Shown: positions 1 through 10,684 of the stretch, piece after piece
Position numbering within the stretch: position 1 is the first letter of the stretch
How the letters are laid out: each line of letters starts with the position of its first letter
NCBI GenBank assembly: GCA_903813345.2
Contig: CAIIXF020000001.1
Location: forward strand, 23,889,915 to 23,953,914
From: Owenia fusiformis
Taxonomy: Eukaryota > Annelida > Polychaeta > Sabellida > Oweniidae
DNA: 64,000 nucleotides
Direction: 5' to 3'
Program-made: the position numbers and the translations under genes
The notes under the pieces: model-generated
What the model was told of the DNA's origin: nothing
Seen by the model: the letters and a program-made list of their open reading frames with translations, nothing else
The model's database searches: none

Positions 1-1836
1 GTCGGTCATGAGCACACCGCCAAGAGAGCAGTTGGCGCTGCGCACATACCACAAATGTTACGAATCAGTATGGACGATTCAATGACTAATGTATGTCAAA
101 CACCGCCCACTCCGAATAAACAGTGCCTATCACAAGGCCACTCACTTTCCTCCTTTTCCTTTGGGGGTTCAGCACAAAACCTCTTAGCTAAAGGAGAGTC
201 TAAACATTCCGTTGGTAGTGCTCAAAGTGTTTCTCACATCTTCATGTCTTTTACCCAAAGCCCAAAATTACAGGATCAACGAGATCATAACTCGGATGCT
301 GCGTTTAATGACCTTCACAGTATGGAGGACACATTGAATCATACTCCACAGAGGAGGCATTCTCGACCTTGCCTAAGGCCAGTCAAGAAGGAGGAACTCT
401 CAGAAAAGGAGCTCAAGTATAAATGTAATTCTACCTTATTTGAGTCCAGAATGGACCATTTCACTTCACACGGAAGCTGGAAACAACTTCTGTTTCACAA
501 AGGGGAATGGGGAAATACAGGTTGGTATTTTTCACTTATCTGCAATGATGGAGATGTTTATCATGTGTGATATTGTTTTAAAAAATATATATAGTTTTTA
601 TGTGCTTCAAGTATCTCCCCGAGTATTTCAAGTAAGATTCCCAAAAATACAACCCAATTTCTCCGAACGATTGTCAACATGCCTCTTATAAATGAACCGA
701 TCACCCATTGTGTATCTTACTCTTTATTTTTATGAATTAACATCATGCTCTGCTTTAAGATACACCACACGAATGTAAAATGGGAAGATTCGAGAGAAGC
801 TGTCGCATTCTTTTGACTTTATCTAAACCAGACGAAGCACCTAGCGGCAAGACAATATCACCAAGAGTCCATTCTGCTAAAACCCATACTATCATCTCCT
901 TAATGCAAGACTATAGTCAAGGCAGTCGAATTGTCAACACATTTGTCTCCAAGATTGGATTTGAAGTCTATAGAGTAAGTTTTTTGCCTCATACATCCCT
1001 CTCCATCTCTGTCCCTTCATCTGCGATGCACATTGATTGATGCTACGGACATCAGAATGTTTATAAATTTACACTTTATTACAGCGGTTCAACCAAGTTA
1101 TCTCACTACTCGGGGGAAACCCCATCTTCGTTTACTCGGCTCCCGTCGATGAACGCAGTGAAGACCGAGCGTGCGAAGATGGGGAAACCCATTGAGTTGT
1201 ACTTTAAAAACACTTTAAATCAATAGTACCCAGGGCAGAAGTCACGAATGTTTAATTCCCTTTTTAATTATACACATATAATATATATGATTAATAATCT
1301 TCAATCACATTTACACAAACTTCAAAGTATTTTTATTTGGCCCACATCTCATTTACTTCTTTAAACATGAAGATCATTTGACAAAATTGTCTAATTGAAC
1401 TTGTCCATTATTGAAAGAAATATGAAGGACGATTAAAATAAAAATTGAATAGGGGTCAAAGAAAATATTTTGAAGTTTATCCTGTTTAGAAATTATAAAA
1501 AGTATTCAGAAACGAAAAGGATTATTAGGAAAATAGAATCACACCACCAGTTCTGTTCTGGCTACTACTAGCTACTGCAATCTGAATTCAACCATTCATT
1601 TTACACAGATTCACAACCCAGTAAAAGATGAAAAGAAAACTCTCCAGAAACTTCATATGGTTGCCGAAAAGACCTCACAACACGAGGAGAGAGAAGTGAC
1701 TCTACGTTTAAACCTTGATCCTGGTAGTTATTTTATTGTACCATATATCAAGGGAGGCTCTAAGAAAGGCCGGTTCTTGTTGAGGGTGCTTGGGGATAGC
1801 GACCACAGCAGTTCATTGGTGCAGAATGGATGGTAA
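1..1836 (+). CDS. Calpain-family protein, C-terminal part (5' end outside window)
   Basis: Three exons join in phase: 1-520, 760-974 and 1609-1836 (stop TAA), giving about 320 residues. The last two exons carry the calpain-type beta-sandwich (CBSW, old domain III). Visible hallmarks are RILLTLSKPDEA, TIISLMQ, IGFEVY, REVTLRLNLDPGSYFIVPY and RFLLRVLGD. These match the family pattern of REV, LPPGEYVIVP and FLLRVF. The protein stops just after this domain, so there is no penta-EF-hand domain. That points to a non-classical calpain, or a calpain-like protein whose catalytic domain lies upstream of the window. The first exon is mostly low-complexity, Ser/Gln/His-rich and probably disordered, ending in a GEWGNTG segment like the start of a CBSW domain. 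The tryptophan- and glycine-rich signature normally found there is poorly kept. Function by family: calcium-regulated or atypical intracellular cysteine protease. The family call is fairly safe; the subtype is not known. Confidence 0.75.
1120..1184. repeat. Short hairpin in the last calpain intron
   Basis: An 11-base arm CCCCATCTTCG (1120-1130) is matched perfectly by CGAAGATGGGG (1174-1184). A second inner 5-bp stem (CTCGG/CCGAG) follows after a short internal loop. It lies inside the 975-1608 intron. It is probably a small fold-back element fragment. A structural RNA role cannot be shown from the sequence. Confidence 0.6.
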
Positions 1837-2422
1837 ATATGAGTTTTAGCTATTTGAAAACATGTTTGAGATATCTGATCAGATATGGACGATTTTGAAG
1901 ATTTAACATGCAAAATTGGCCAAACTCACTGGCTATAGAAAGATATGTCCATCTTTTCAAACGTATTGCCACAATCGAAGAATTTTCATGGTGACATGTC
2001 GGACAAACTGTTTGTCATCTGTTAGGAATATTTGAATGTTGTCAAATTGTGACACTTAACTTTCCTCAGTCTTTTTAAAGCATCTTTAAGTTATGCCTGA
2101 ATGAAAATAATTAGAAAGTTTTGCCCTAATTTTTTCATTTTTCTTCATTCCAGTGTGATATCATAGGAAAAATACAAAAGTCAAAGTTCGACGCTAAACA
2201 ATATTTCAGAGGATGTTCCTTACGTCCAGAATTAAATTTAATATACAGTGCTGATGTAAATTGTGAATGATACTGTGAGAAAGAGACCTAGTCTCAAATA
2301 TATATTTTTATCTTGATATTCTATATAGCGGGTCCGAGCATAATGTTAGTGCAAACGCCTCTAAGAAAAGGCCCATTAGTCAAACTAGCGCGTCTCCATT
2401 GGGAGAATATAAATATATACAG
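1837..2422. other. 3' flank of the calpain gene, no feature seen
   Basis: AT-rich DNA after the stop codon. No open frame, canonical AATAAA signal or repeat could be supported here. Confidence 0.5.
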
Positions 2423-2860
2423 AATATCACATCATTTTGAGTGATATCATTTTTATCGCCGAGTTGATATCAAATAAAATTATCAACACGAGTGAGCGAA
2501 GCGAATGAGTGTTGATATTTGATATCTACGAGGCGATAAAATGATATCACGAGAAATTATGTGATATTGGGTTTATCCCATGATTACAATCACCTTGTGA
2601 TGTTCTGATCCAATTTCCAGGACACTGGCAGACCTATTTTCTCAAAGAGAATAAATTATCTGACCTATTTTCCAACAATATTGTGGCGCGAAATGCAAAT
2701 GTGATATCACACGGATATGCGTGAGATAAACGATATCACACGCATATGAGTTTGATAAACGATTTTCTGGAAAATATCACACGGATTGCAATAATATAAG
2801 AGATATCAATAGCTGTTATTGTACAGATAACACATTAATCGTGGGATAAATAAAGATATC
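2423..2860. repeat. Fold-back (MITE-like) repeat rich in GATATCAC motifs
   Basis: Two nested inverted repeats are visible. Arms at about 2423-2489 and 2508-2577 pair around a GAGCGAAGCGAA centre, with TGATATCATTTTTATCGCC answered by GGCGATAAAATGATATCA. A second pair, GTTTATCCCATGATTA (about 2571-2587) and TAATCGTGGGATAAA (about 2837-2851), flanks a stretch with several copies of ATATCACACGGAT. There is no coding capacity. A TTATCCCAT terminal motif recurs in the element near 57058, so the two may be related. Confidence 0.6.
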
Positions 2861-3584
2861 ACTTGGAATGTGATGGATAATGGATATCCATAGAAAAATG
2901 ATTAGCAATGGAATCGACAATTAAGCCTAAAGACAACGGGTATCAAATGACGTGTGTACTGTATGTACTTGGTACATTTGTGAATTGGAAAGTGAATGTG
3001 GACATAAATATCAACCGTGATGTGATGGAAGCTGCTCGTTTTGATATGAAACCAACCAAGTCATGTTTTCAAGATGATTACAATGTGGCGTATAATACTT
3101 TTATGTTCGTAATAGCATATAAATAAGCGATATTATACACTTAATTAACAGGCATACATTTGGATCACAGGGATTTTTATATAACATAGCCTATAGATGA
3201 TATTATATTCAAGATGTGTCTGCATGATTATGAGTTCAGTGTCTCTTTTACATAACGTTACTATAATGACCTTGATATATAGAACATTATTATGTCTTTC
3301 ATATCATATTCAGTAATGACCAGTTACATGAAGGTACCACATGGAGGGGACAATTATTGGAAACAATGAGGGGCCAATTATATGAAACAATGGCATCTGT
3401 TTGACCATTGTATCTTGTGATATATTTAATAGTGATATTAGTGATATTTGGCCTAACTGGCCAAAAAATCAGCATGTCTATGTTACCATAAATGATGAGT
3501 ACAATATTACATAAAGTTATGTAAGATATAAAGTAGAAATACAAAAAGTTAAGTACCACTATCTACAGCAAGCTACATATTTTG
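2861..3584. other. Intergenic DNA, no feature supported
   Basis: AT-rich. The small open frames here (for example 2908-3126 on + and 3299-3559 on -) show no domain, signal peptide or splice structure and look like chance. Confidence 0.5.
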
Positions 3585-4060
3585 TTAAATAAGTTGTATA
3601 TAGCAGCAGTGCTTTCCCCTTGTTTTGAGATATTTATGGTTTAGTTGTGTTGTAATGAAATCCTGACCATTGTATTTCATTAATCTAACATTTACTCTAA
3701 AAAGAACCCACTCTTGTTCTAGGTTTTCACAAGAGAATAGATAATGTACTATATTTTCCTCTTCAACATAACATAAAGCACAAATTCTAGATTTTGTCAC
3801 ATGGTTTAATGTTTTAAGCCCTGTACTCAGTGCAATGTGGAAGGACCATTCCTTGAAGGTGTTGCTTTCCAAAATATGCACGAGATACGCAGTATCGAGT
3901 GTTGATTTTAGGAAATAACGCCTGGAAGAAATGGTCATTCCACAATGCATTGAGTCTTGAGCTTGAATTCTTCTAACACATTGTAAAATATTCTCCAGCA
4001 TGTCACTTAAAAGATACGAAATCACTAAAAGAACATATTTTCAATGAAAGATTTTGCAAG
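3585..4060 (-). mobile_element. LINE fragment, C-terminal end of the reverse-transcriptase ORF
   Basis: The minus strand stays open for 146 codons (3585-4025). The protein has the arrangement of the zinc-knuckle region that follows the reverse transcriptase in many non-LTR elements: a CALC motif, then an acidic VEEENIVHYLFSC segment (C-x2-C, H, C). The stretch 3815-4060 has a clear second copy at 51163-51375 in the same orientation, with shared blocks such as GCTTTCCAAAAT and GGTCATTCCACAATGCATTG, so it is a dispersed repeat. The reverse-transcriptase and endonuclease parts are absent, so this is a 5'-truncated dead copy. The LINE clade cannot be told. Confidence 0.6.
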
Positions 4061-4292
4061 TGTCAAATTTGCAAACCATCAATTTCAATATGTAGATTCA
4101 AGTTGTAACCTTGACAACCACATAAGGAGTAACCTTAGATGCGGTGATTGGGGATCTAATGCACTGCGGTTCTATGAAATAATGTGTTTGGGTTGGCTGA
4201 AATCGGACACACCTTTACTGGCTATTTGTGATAATATCAAATACAGTAACAAAATGATTTTGCTTCCAATACAGTGGATGAGGGCGTTTGAT

Positions 4293-4350
4293 TTAAGGAT
4301 TTAAGCCCTGGATTCAGTGCATTGTGTGCTGAATCATTCCATTGAGGAAA
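4293..4350 (-). mobile_element. Small scrap of the same LINE family
   Basis: The block TTTAAGCCCTGGATTCAGTG, with the following ATCATTCCATTGAGG, resembles bases 3815-3870 and 51163-51220. It is too short to say more. Confidence 0.35.
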
Positions 4351-4373
4351 TTGGACAAAATCAATAAAAGAAC

Positions 4374-4890
4374 ACAGGGTGTCTCAAAAAAGGAATTCGA
4401 GATTGAATTACTTATTTCTCAAAGATGAAGAATATTAGGGAAGTTCCAAAGGTATCACCATTTGTGTCTTTATGTCTTCTTTCATATAATACCAAGATCT
4501 CCTATTTTTCTCCACAGATGACTGACCAATGAGGGATTTAAGTGACCATATCAGAAATGGGTTTGTGCCACTTTCAGCCAAGTCAATTTCACCATCATTA
4601 TATAGTGACAACAAACATCAGGATATTACTCTTCTACTCATTGATTCCAATATTTAACACCCTTTTTAAATTCCAATGTCCATTTGTAAAGTTGTTTTAA
4701 CCACTGTGTCCTTCAATATGACCCACATTCCTTTCAATGCAAATGTTTTCCCTAGATCCCATCGCACACCCTGATGATGTCTCTGTGTCCCCTTAGATCC
4801 TCCATTGGTGCAACAATTCTGGCTCTTAGATCATCAGCGTCTCTCGGTGATGTTGTGTAGACTTCATCCTTGAGATATCCCCAAATAACC
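4374..4890 (-). mobile_element. Tc1/mariner-type (IS630-like) transposon remnant
   Basis: At 4374 a terminal motif CAGGGTGTCTCAAAAAA begins. It resembles the inverted end CAGGGTGACCCAAA of the element at 9960. Read on the minus strand, the region about 4735-4890 encodes IWGYLKDEVYTTSPRDADD and then LRARI, ending at a stop. This is the characteristic WGYLKDxVY segment after the last catalytic Asp of DDE/DDD transposases of this superfamily. The rest of the transposase is not readable and the far inverted end was not found. It is an old 5'-truncated copy. The family assignment rests on the motif and the TIR. Confidence 0.6.
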
Positions 4891-5363
4891 ATCCTGGCAT
4901 GGCTATTTCAATCCATCATTGTTTATTCATTCATAAAAGTATGTACCATGTACCCCTTTCTTTACAGAGGGTAGATACATTACAAGTATATATAACATGT
5001 AAAAGAAATAGCGAATTTGTTTAATTAAAAAATGCTTATATTGTCTAAACACATATGAATTTCATCCAAAAATGAGACATACATGTTTCCTCAAGAAAAA
5101 CAGACAGCGACACCAGGGCGAAGCAAATTACATCAAACATTTTGTCAAGTGGCAAACACGTATGATATACATTTTCAATAGAACTGAAATGTTGAACCAA
5201 TGCATTGCTTTACAATTATACAAAATGACTGAGATATTGTGAAGATTGTTAGTTATATAAAATACACTTAAAAAACGAAATACCATACATTTCTTTTGAT
5301 GAAATCATTCATAATTTTTGCCAACATTTCACATTCCGTCTAATAAAAAGGCATAAAACTATC
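4891..5363. other. Intergenic DNA, no feature supported
   Basis: AT-rich DNA between two transposon remnants. It holds no believable open frame. Confidence 0.5.
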
Positions 5364-6190
5364 ACACACCCGGTGATCGTGAAAATGGGACGGAGGGGGA
5401 GCAAGCAATTTCTGGTAGAAAAATGAACAAATCTGAAAAATTATTTTTTCAAGAAAAGGTTTATGATTTAATTGCTAAACGAATATGGTTTGGTATGGTA
5501 AAATATGTCGAGTATTCTACGAATTTTTTTTAGCCGATTCTCTTCTTAGGTATAAGATCTATTAAAAAAGGCGCAACACCACCAACGTGCAAAAGTCAAT
5601 GTTTTTGCTTTAAATCAAGCATCAACGGTCTACACAACGTGCAATAAATATTTGTAAGTGACATTATCATCATAAAATTAATGACCTTAATGACTTTACA
5701 AAATATGTTTCCATACGTTGTATAAAAAATAATCGAAAATAATTAAAATGGGACGGAGGGGGGGGGAGGACGGAGGGGGGGGGAGCAATATGTCTATAAG
5801 ATATGATATGAGATGTTACTTGATACTTTATATCCAGATTTTCCCATTATGTCCTCAATTACAAAGGGTCAGGAATTGATAACATGTTGTACTTGTTAGG
5901 TTTAGTTAGAGGGGTCAAATTAAGGTTGGCAAAATATTCCAGGAGATTGTTTATCTATAAATGTTTACCTGTCTTAACGTTTTTACTTGCTGATTTGTAG
6001 GCATATCATACACAGCACATCACACTTTGGACATGTAAGTTTCAGCGAAAATGTAAGTTATTCACAGCGAAGTAACAATCTACTTGATATTAATTATGCA
6101 ATATATTTTAATTATGCAGAATTGAATAAATACAAGAAGCTCACGCGTCTCCAACTCACGACCTAATGGTTATGACGTCTTTGTCTAGCT

Positions 6191-6550
6191 GAATTGCAAA
6201 ATGCATATGGTCGAGGACAAATGTTACAATAAATACATATATTGCACTAAATGTGAATTGCAAAATGCATACGGTCGAGGACAAATGTTACAATAAATAC
6301 ATATATTGCACTAAATGTGAATTGCAAAATGCATATGGTCGAGGACAAATGTTACAATAAATACATATATTGCACTAAATGTGAATTGCAAAATGCATAT
6401 GGTCGAGGACAAATGTTACAATAAATACATATATTGCACTAAATGTGAATTGCAAAATGCATATGGTCGAGGACAAATGTTACAATAAATACATATATTG
6501 CACTAAATGTGAGATGCATATTGCATAATAAATACATATATTACACTTAA
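6191..6550. repeat. 64-bp tandem repeat, five full copies plus a worn sixth
   Basis: Copies start at 6191, 6255, 6319, 6383 and 6447 and are nearly identical (one C/T difference in the second copy). Each begins GAATTGCAAAATGCATATGG and ends TTGCACTAAATGT. A degraded partial copy follows to about 6550. The array lies inside the 4-kb fold-back element. Such arrays are common inside non-autonomous DNA transposons. The near identity points to recent expansion or homogenisation. Confidence 0.9.
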
Positions 6551-6751
6551 TGTGAGAAAATATATGCAAAGTACAGAACAGTATTTGGCGTAATAGGCGA
6601 TGTGCCCATGGTATGATTTGGTACACTAATTGGGAAACTTCCTGGCAGATGATTTAGTCTAAATTCTACATCTGCTGAAGACCAACATAATCAAAAATAT
6701 TAACATATACTAGATATCTGGTAGCGAGGTTAATAATGAAACAACTTAAGC

Positions 6752-8688
6752 ATAGCCGTAGGCAGCGGGGGTTCGGTGGGTTCGAACGAACCCCCGGTCA
6801 GGATTTCTCAAAATATCATTTTGGTGAAAATAACCAGAAACATTACTGTGCTATTTGAAAACTACATATATGAGCAGTACATGAATTGATATTTGTTATG
6901 GTGAACACGAGAGCCTTATTTTGTTAAAAACATGTCATAGTGAAGTTACACTTCCCTCAGAACGTTTGGCAACCTTAGGCACGGGGTGAGATTCAATTTT
7001 GGGAAGACCCCAGAGCATGAGATTTTACATTTAGAAATAACAATAATTTCGCACAATTAACTTAAAAGCTGCTTCTTCTCGACAAAATAACCCATCTTGG
7101 ACAATGGCTAAATCAGTCCTTTGTAGGAATTTTGTTTTAAGCCAGTTCTGGTCCAATACGAAGATATTGAAACTAATTATTGAAAACAATGCAGACGTCC
7201 CATACTCCGAATGGTTTTTACAACATTGACGAATAAATATCTGGAAAAGTCATAATATTGATGAAACACATGTTCTTTCAAATGTGTACATCTCTGTTTT
7301 GTTTTATTTCAATTAAAATTTAAAATATTTCTTGGGACGTCCCTGGGGCTGGCGTAGTCCCCGAAACCAATTCGTTAAATAATTAAAAACGTTGTGAAAT
7401 TAATTATTTAAAAGCGTATATCATTTATGAACACAAGCATTTGTTCAAATTTATTCATTCTTTCAATTGTTCAGTACTTTCAGATACACTCCACTCATCT
7501 AAGAGATTATATAGAATTCAAATTGTTATCGTTCCAGTTTACTTGCCCTCCATTTTCATGTTAATGTCATGATATGTTTAGCGAATAAATTACATAATAA
7601 AAAAACATTGAAAATCATATGGTATTAATCTTCAAATAGTGAAAGCTTTATTTGTTATCAAGCCGTCTGAACTTAACAAAATACGTTTTATATTCGAACA
7701 GTCGCTTGTATTTATATATGATTTATATCCACCAAAACGTTTTTATTATCAGTTGCAGTTAATCTGCTCAGGGGAACTTACCACTCCGAAGCAATATTTT
7801 TAACTTTTTAAAACAAAGCATAACCGAGACCCACTTATTTGAAGATATTTTCATCAGTAATACGACTATCCTGGATAGTTTAAAAAGCCTTCGTATAAAC
7901 GTTGTGAAAAGTTATCATAGAAGAACGACCTTTCAGAGTACAGGGTGTTTGCGCCAATTTCAATAACCTTGCAGTTGATCCGAACTGGCTTCCAACAAAA
8001 TTCCTGAAAAATAATGACAAGCCATTGCATGAGGTGATTTATTTTGTCCTAGATGAAGTAGCTTATAAAGAATAAATTGTGCGAAATAGTTGATATTCCT
8101 TGGAAACGAATCATGCTCCAGGATCTTCTAGAAGTCAGACGAAATAATGCTGGATTCGGGGCAAATCACATTTCAGGATATGTACTAGTATTCAGTAAAA
8201 GATTCACCGAAATATATTTTGATGCAGAAAACTAATTGTAAGTTGTCTGACTTTTTTGAACGTTGCCTAAAGTGAACATTTAAGTTAGAAAGCTACAAGG
8301 TCATTTTTGAAAATCGTTTTTACGTCCTGTGTTATTTCAATGGGAGAGGTTTCTTGATAAAGCCTATTACTTTCAGACTTTGCTTAACGTAAATAAAGAC
8401 ATCATATTTGTTAAATAAAATTCAAATTCAATTGTCTACTTAATTTAATGAAGGTATTAATATGAATTATATATTCCCCTCCTTTTCTTTACAAATTATG
8501 CATATAAAATTGAAACTTAAAGATGCTTCAATACATAATCCAATGGGTAAGTTAGGTTTGCCAAACTTTTGGAGGGAGTTTAATTGTACAAATTGCATTA
8601 TTTGAGGAACCCTAATAAGGGGGGGGGGGGATTTGTGAATGATATAAAAATAGAACCCCCGGTCACCAAATCCTGGCTACGCCACTGT
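6752..8688. mobile_element. Nested fold-back element ending in GGGGGTTC / GAACCCCC
   Basis: The left end reads AGCCGTAGGCAGCGGGGGTT and the right end AACCCCCGGTCACC followed by TGGCTACGCCACTG, so the ends are roughly inverse. Diverged inverted segments also pair inside. Bases about 7045-7180 (GACAAAATAACCCAT, GGAATTTTGTTTTAAGCCAG) match the inverse of about 7960-8075 (CTGGCTTCCAACAAAATTCC, TTATTTTGTCCTAG). There is no open frame. The same GGGGGTTC...GAACCCCCG end motif recurs at the very end of the window. The copy sits inside the 4-kb element and is the younger insertion if the nesting is read literally. Confidence 0.5.
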
Positions 8689-9376
8689 TAAGTAACTGCT
8701 TACTCGAAAACTTGCATGTCCAAATAGAAATATGATGCGATGTCTACATTTTTATGATAAGTCTTCAAAAAATAAAAACTATTATACACATAAAAAGATA
8801 AACGCTAGATCCTCCAAGATTTTGATAATCCTAAATAAATCTAACTACGAATACAACTTGTTATCAATTCCTAACCCATTGTAATTGAGGAGAAAATGGG
8901 AAAATTTGGATATAAAGTGAAGTAACATCTCTCATCATGTCGTATAGACATTTTGCTCCCCCCTCCGTCCCCTCCCCCCCTCCGTCCCATTTTAATTATT
9001 TTCGATTATTTTTTATACAACGTATGGAAACGTATTTTGTAAAGTCATTAAGGTCATTAATTTTATGATGATAATGTCACTTACAAATATTTATTGCAGG
9101 TTATGTAGACCGTTGATGCTTGATTTAAAGCAAACACATTGACTTTTGCACGTTGGTGGCGTTGCGCCTTTTTAATAGATCTTATACCTAAGAAGAGAAT
9201 CGGCTAAAAAAAATTCGTAGAATACGCGACATATTTTACCATACCGTGCGCCTATTCGTTTAGCAATTAAATCATAAACCTTTTCTTGAAAAAATAATTT
9301 TTGCAGATTTGTTCATTTTTCTACCAGAAATTGCTTGCTCCCCCCTCCGTCCCATTTTCACGTTCACCGGGTGTGT

Positions 9377-9959
9377 ATCATTTTAAGACAATTTTCTCAG
9401 AACTTTTTGACAATCTACACGGTGCAATGAAAACGACAACCATATTTGGGATTTCGTCAAAAGATAAATGATTCAAAATATTTACATATAAAATATCAAG
9501 AAAATCCTCCCATTACCTTTCGAAAATGAAGCACTTCACAAAATAGGCTCCCATTTTCAAAATGGTTCCAATATTGGTCGAATTGTGAAAAAACGCCATG
9601 CCTCCAGAATTCACGTTCAAATGTCATCTAAATCGCTCATGATAATTTTTAGATTTAACGACACGTAAAGAAATTTTTCAAAATGACACTATATCAAATT
9701 TTGGGAAATAAAATTTCTAACTAAATCAATGTAATGAATAATTTGACTCTGACAATATTAAAATTATTTTATAATAGCAAGAACAGTAACAAATACAATT
9801 TAATGTAACAGCAATACCATTTGATGTAAACGAGTGGCCATTTTGAAAATCGGCTTCAGGGCAGAATATCCACTCCCCGTAAAGTATGCATATAATGAAC
9901 AAAACAGGGGCACCGGGATTTGTCATCCGGATGGACGGACATCTTGACATATATAAATA
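9377..9959. other. Intergenic DNA, no feature supported
   Basis: AT-rich. Small frames overlapping 9726-10086 run into the neighbouring transposon end and show no protein family. Confidence 0.5.
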
Positions 9960-10684
9960 CAGGGTGACCCAAAGAAATGCAACCCTCCATTTCTTCAATA
10001 TTTTTCTTAAATGGAGGTTAATTGCTCTGAAATTTGGCACACAACGACTTTACTCAATGTGGGATCCTCTGGCAAAGTTTCAATAATCATAGTCTTATAT
10101 TGATAGAGTAATGGTCGTTCCAAAATATGAGGAAGTTCTAGGCAGTTTTAGAGTGACATACAGGCTTCAATAGACAATAAGAGTGGTTCTAGAAGGATGA
10201 AGATACTCCTCACACTTCTAATGATAGCATAGCCTGGCTCACTTGTCATTTCTATGAGAAGATTATCTCTCCTAGGACGGAGAACCCATGGTCATTCCAC
10301 AGTCTTGATCTCAATGCCCCTGACTTCTATATACGGGGTTATTTAGAGGATAATGTGTATGAACATAACCCTACCGCAATTGCAGAACTCCATCAAGTAA
10401 TGGCTGCAAAAATTTGAGCCATACCCATGGGGAAGAATGCCTCCGTGTTATGAACAGTTTTCCTTAAACATTGCAAGTTTGTTTTCAGCGGAATTGACGA
10501 TAGCTGTGGCATATTTTGACACAACCATAACTCTACATGTATCAATATAAGACTATGATTATTTAAATTTGCCAGAAGATCCCACATTGAATGAAGTCCT
10601 TGTGTGCCAAATTCCAGAGCAATTAACCTCCATTTAAGAAAAATATTGAAGAAATGGAAGGTTGCATTTTTTTGGGTCACCCTG
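9960..10684 (+). mobile_element. Tc1/mariner-type transposon, internally deleted, about 175-bp TIRs
   Basis: The ends are CAGGGTGACCCAAA at 9960 and the inverse at 10684, and the inverted similarity runs about 175 bp inward on both sides. A TA precedes the left end. The right end is followed by CA, a plausible decay of the expected TA duplication. The interior (about 10230-10420) encodes the last part of a transposase, with HSLDLNAPDFYIRGYLEDNVYE split as HSLDLNAPDF and YIRGYLEDNVYE, then NPTAIAELH and a stop. This matches the SPDLNPxDFFLWGYLKDxVY region holding the final catalytic Asp of the superfamily. Most of the transposase is missing, so the copy is dead or mobilised only in trans. Confidence 0.8.

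Larger units (their letters stand above)
5364..9376. mobile_element. 4-kb fold-back element with inverted repeats of about 540 bp
   Basis: The left arm (5364 to about 5905) is repeated in inverse at about 8845-9376 with high identity. It runs from the outer end ACACACCCGGTGA, through GTGAAAATGGGACGGAGG and GGCGCAAC, to GGAATTGATAACA. The bases ATC flank both outer ends (5361-5363 and 9377-9379), a possible 3-bp target duplication. The interior has no transposase or other open frame, so the element is non-autonomous. About half the interior is a second element (6752-8688), and there is a 64-bp tandem array. The superfamily is unknown. The long TIRs recall Foldback-like elements, and the 3-bp duplication would fit CACTA or Harbinger relatives, but no diagnostic end is present. 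Confidence 0.7.

Noticed and set aside
1095-1199. Possible extra calpain exon starting after TTATTACAG and ending at a TGA
   Set aside because: It would end the protein before the second half of the calpain domain. The exons 760-974 and 1609-1836 join in phase without it, and it consists mostly of a hairpin.
6191-6550. CRISPR-like array
   Set aside because: The 64-bp units abut directly with no unique spacers, and this is animal DNA. It is a plain minisatellite.
5364-9376. Polinton or another large virus-like element, suggested by the long inverted ends
   Set aside because: The element is only 4 kb, has no readable genes, and its ends and the possible 3-bp duplication do not fit that class.
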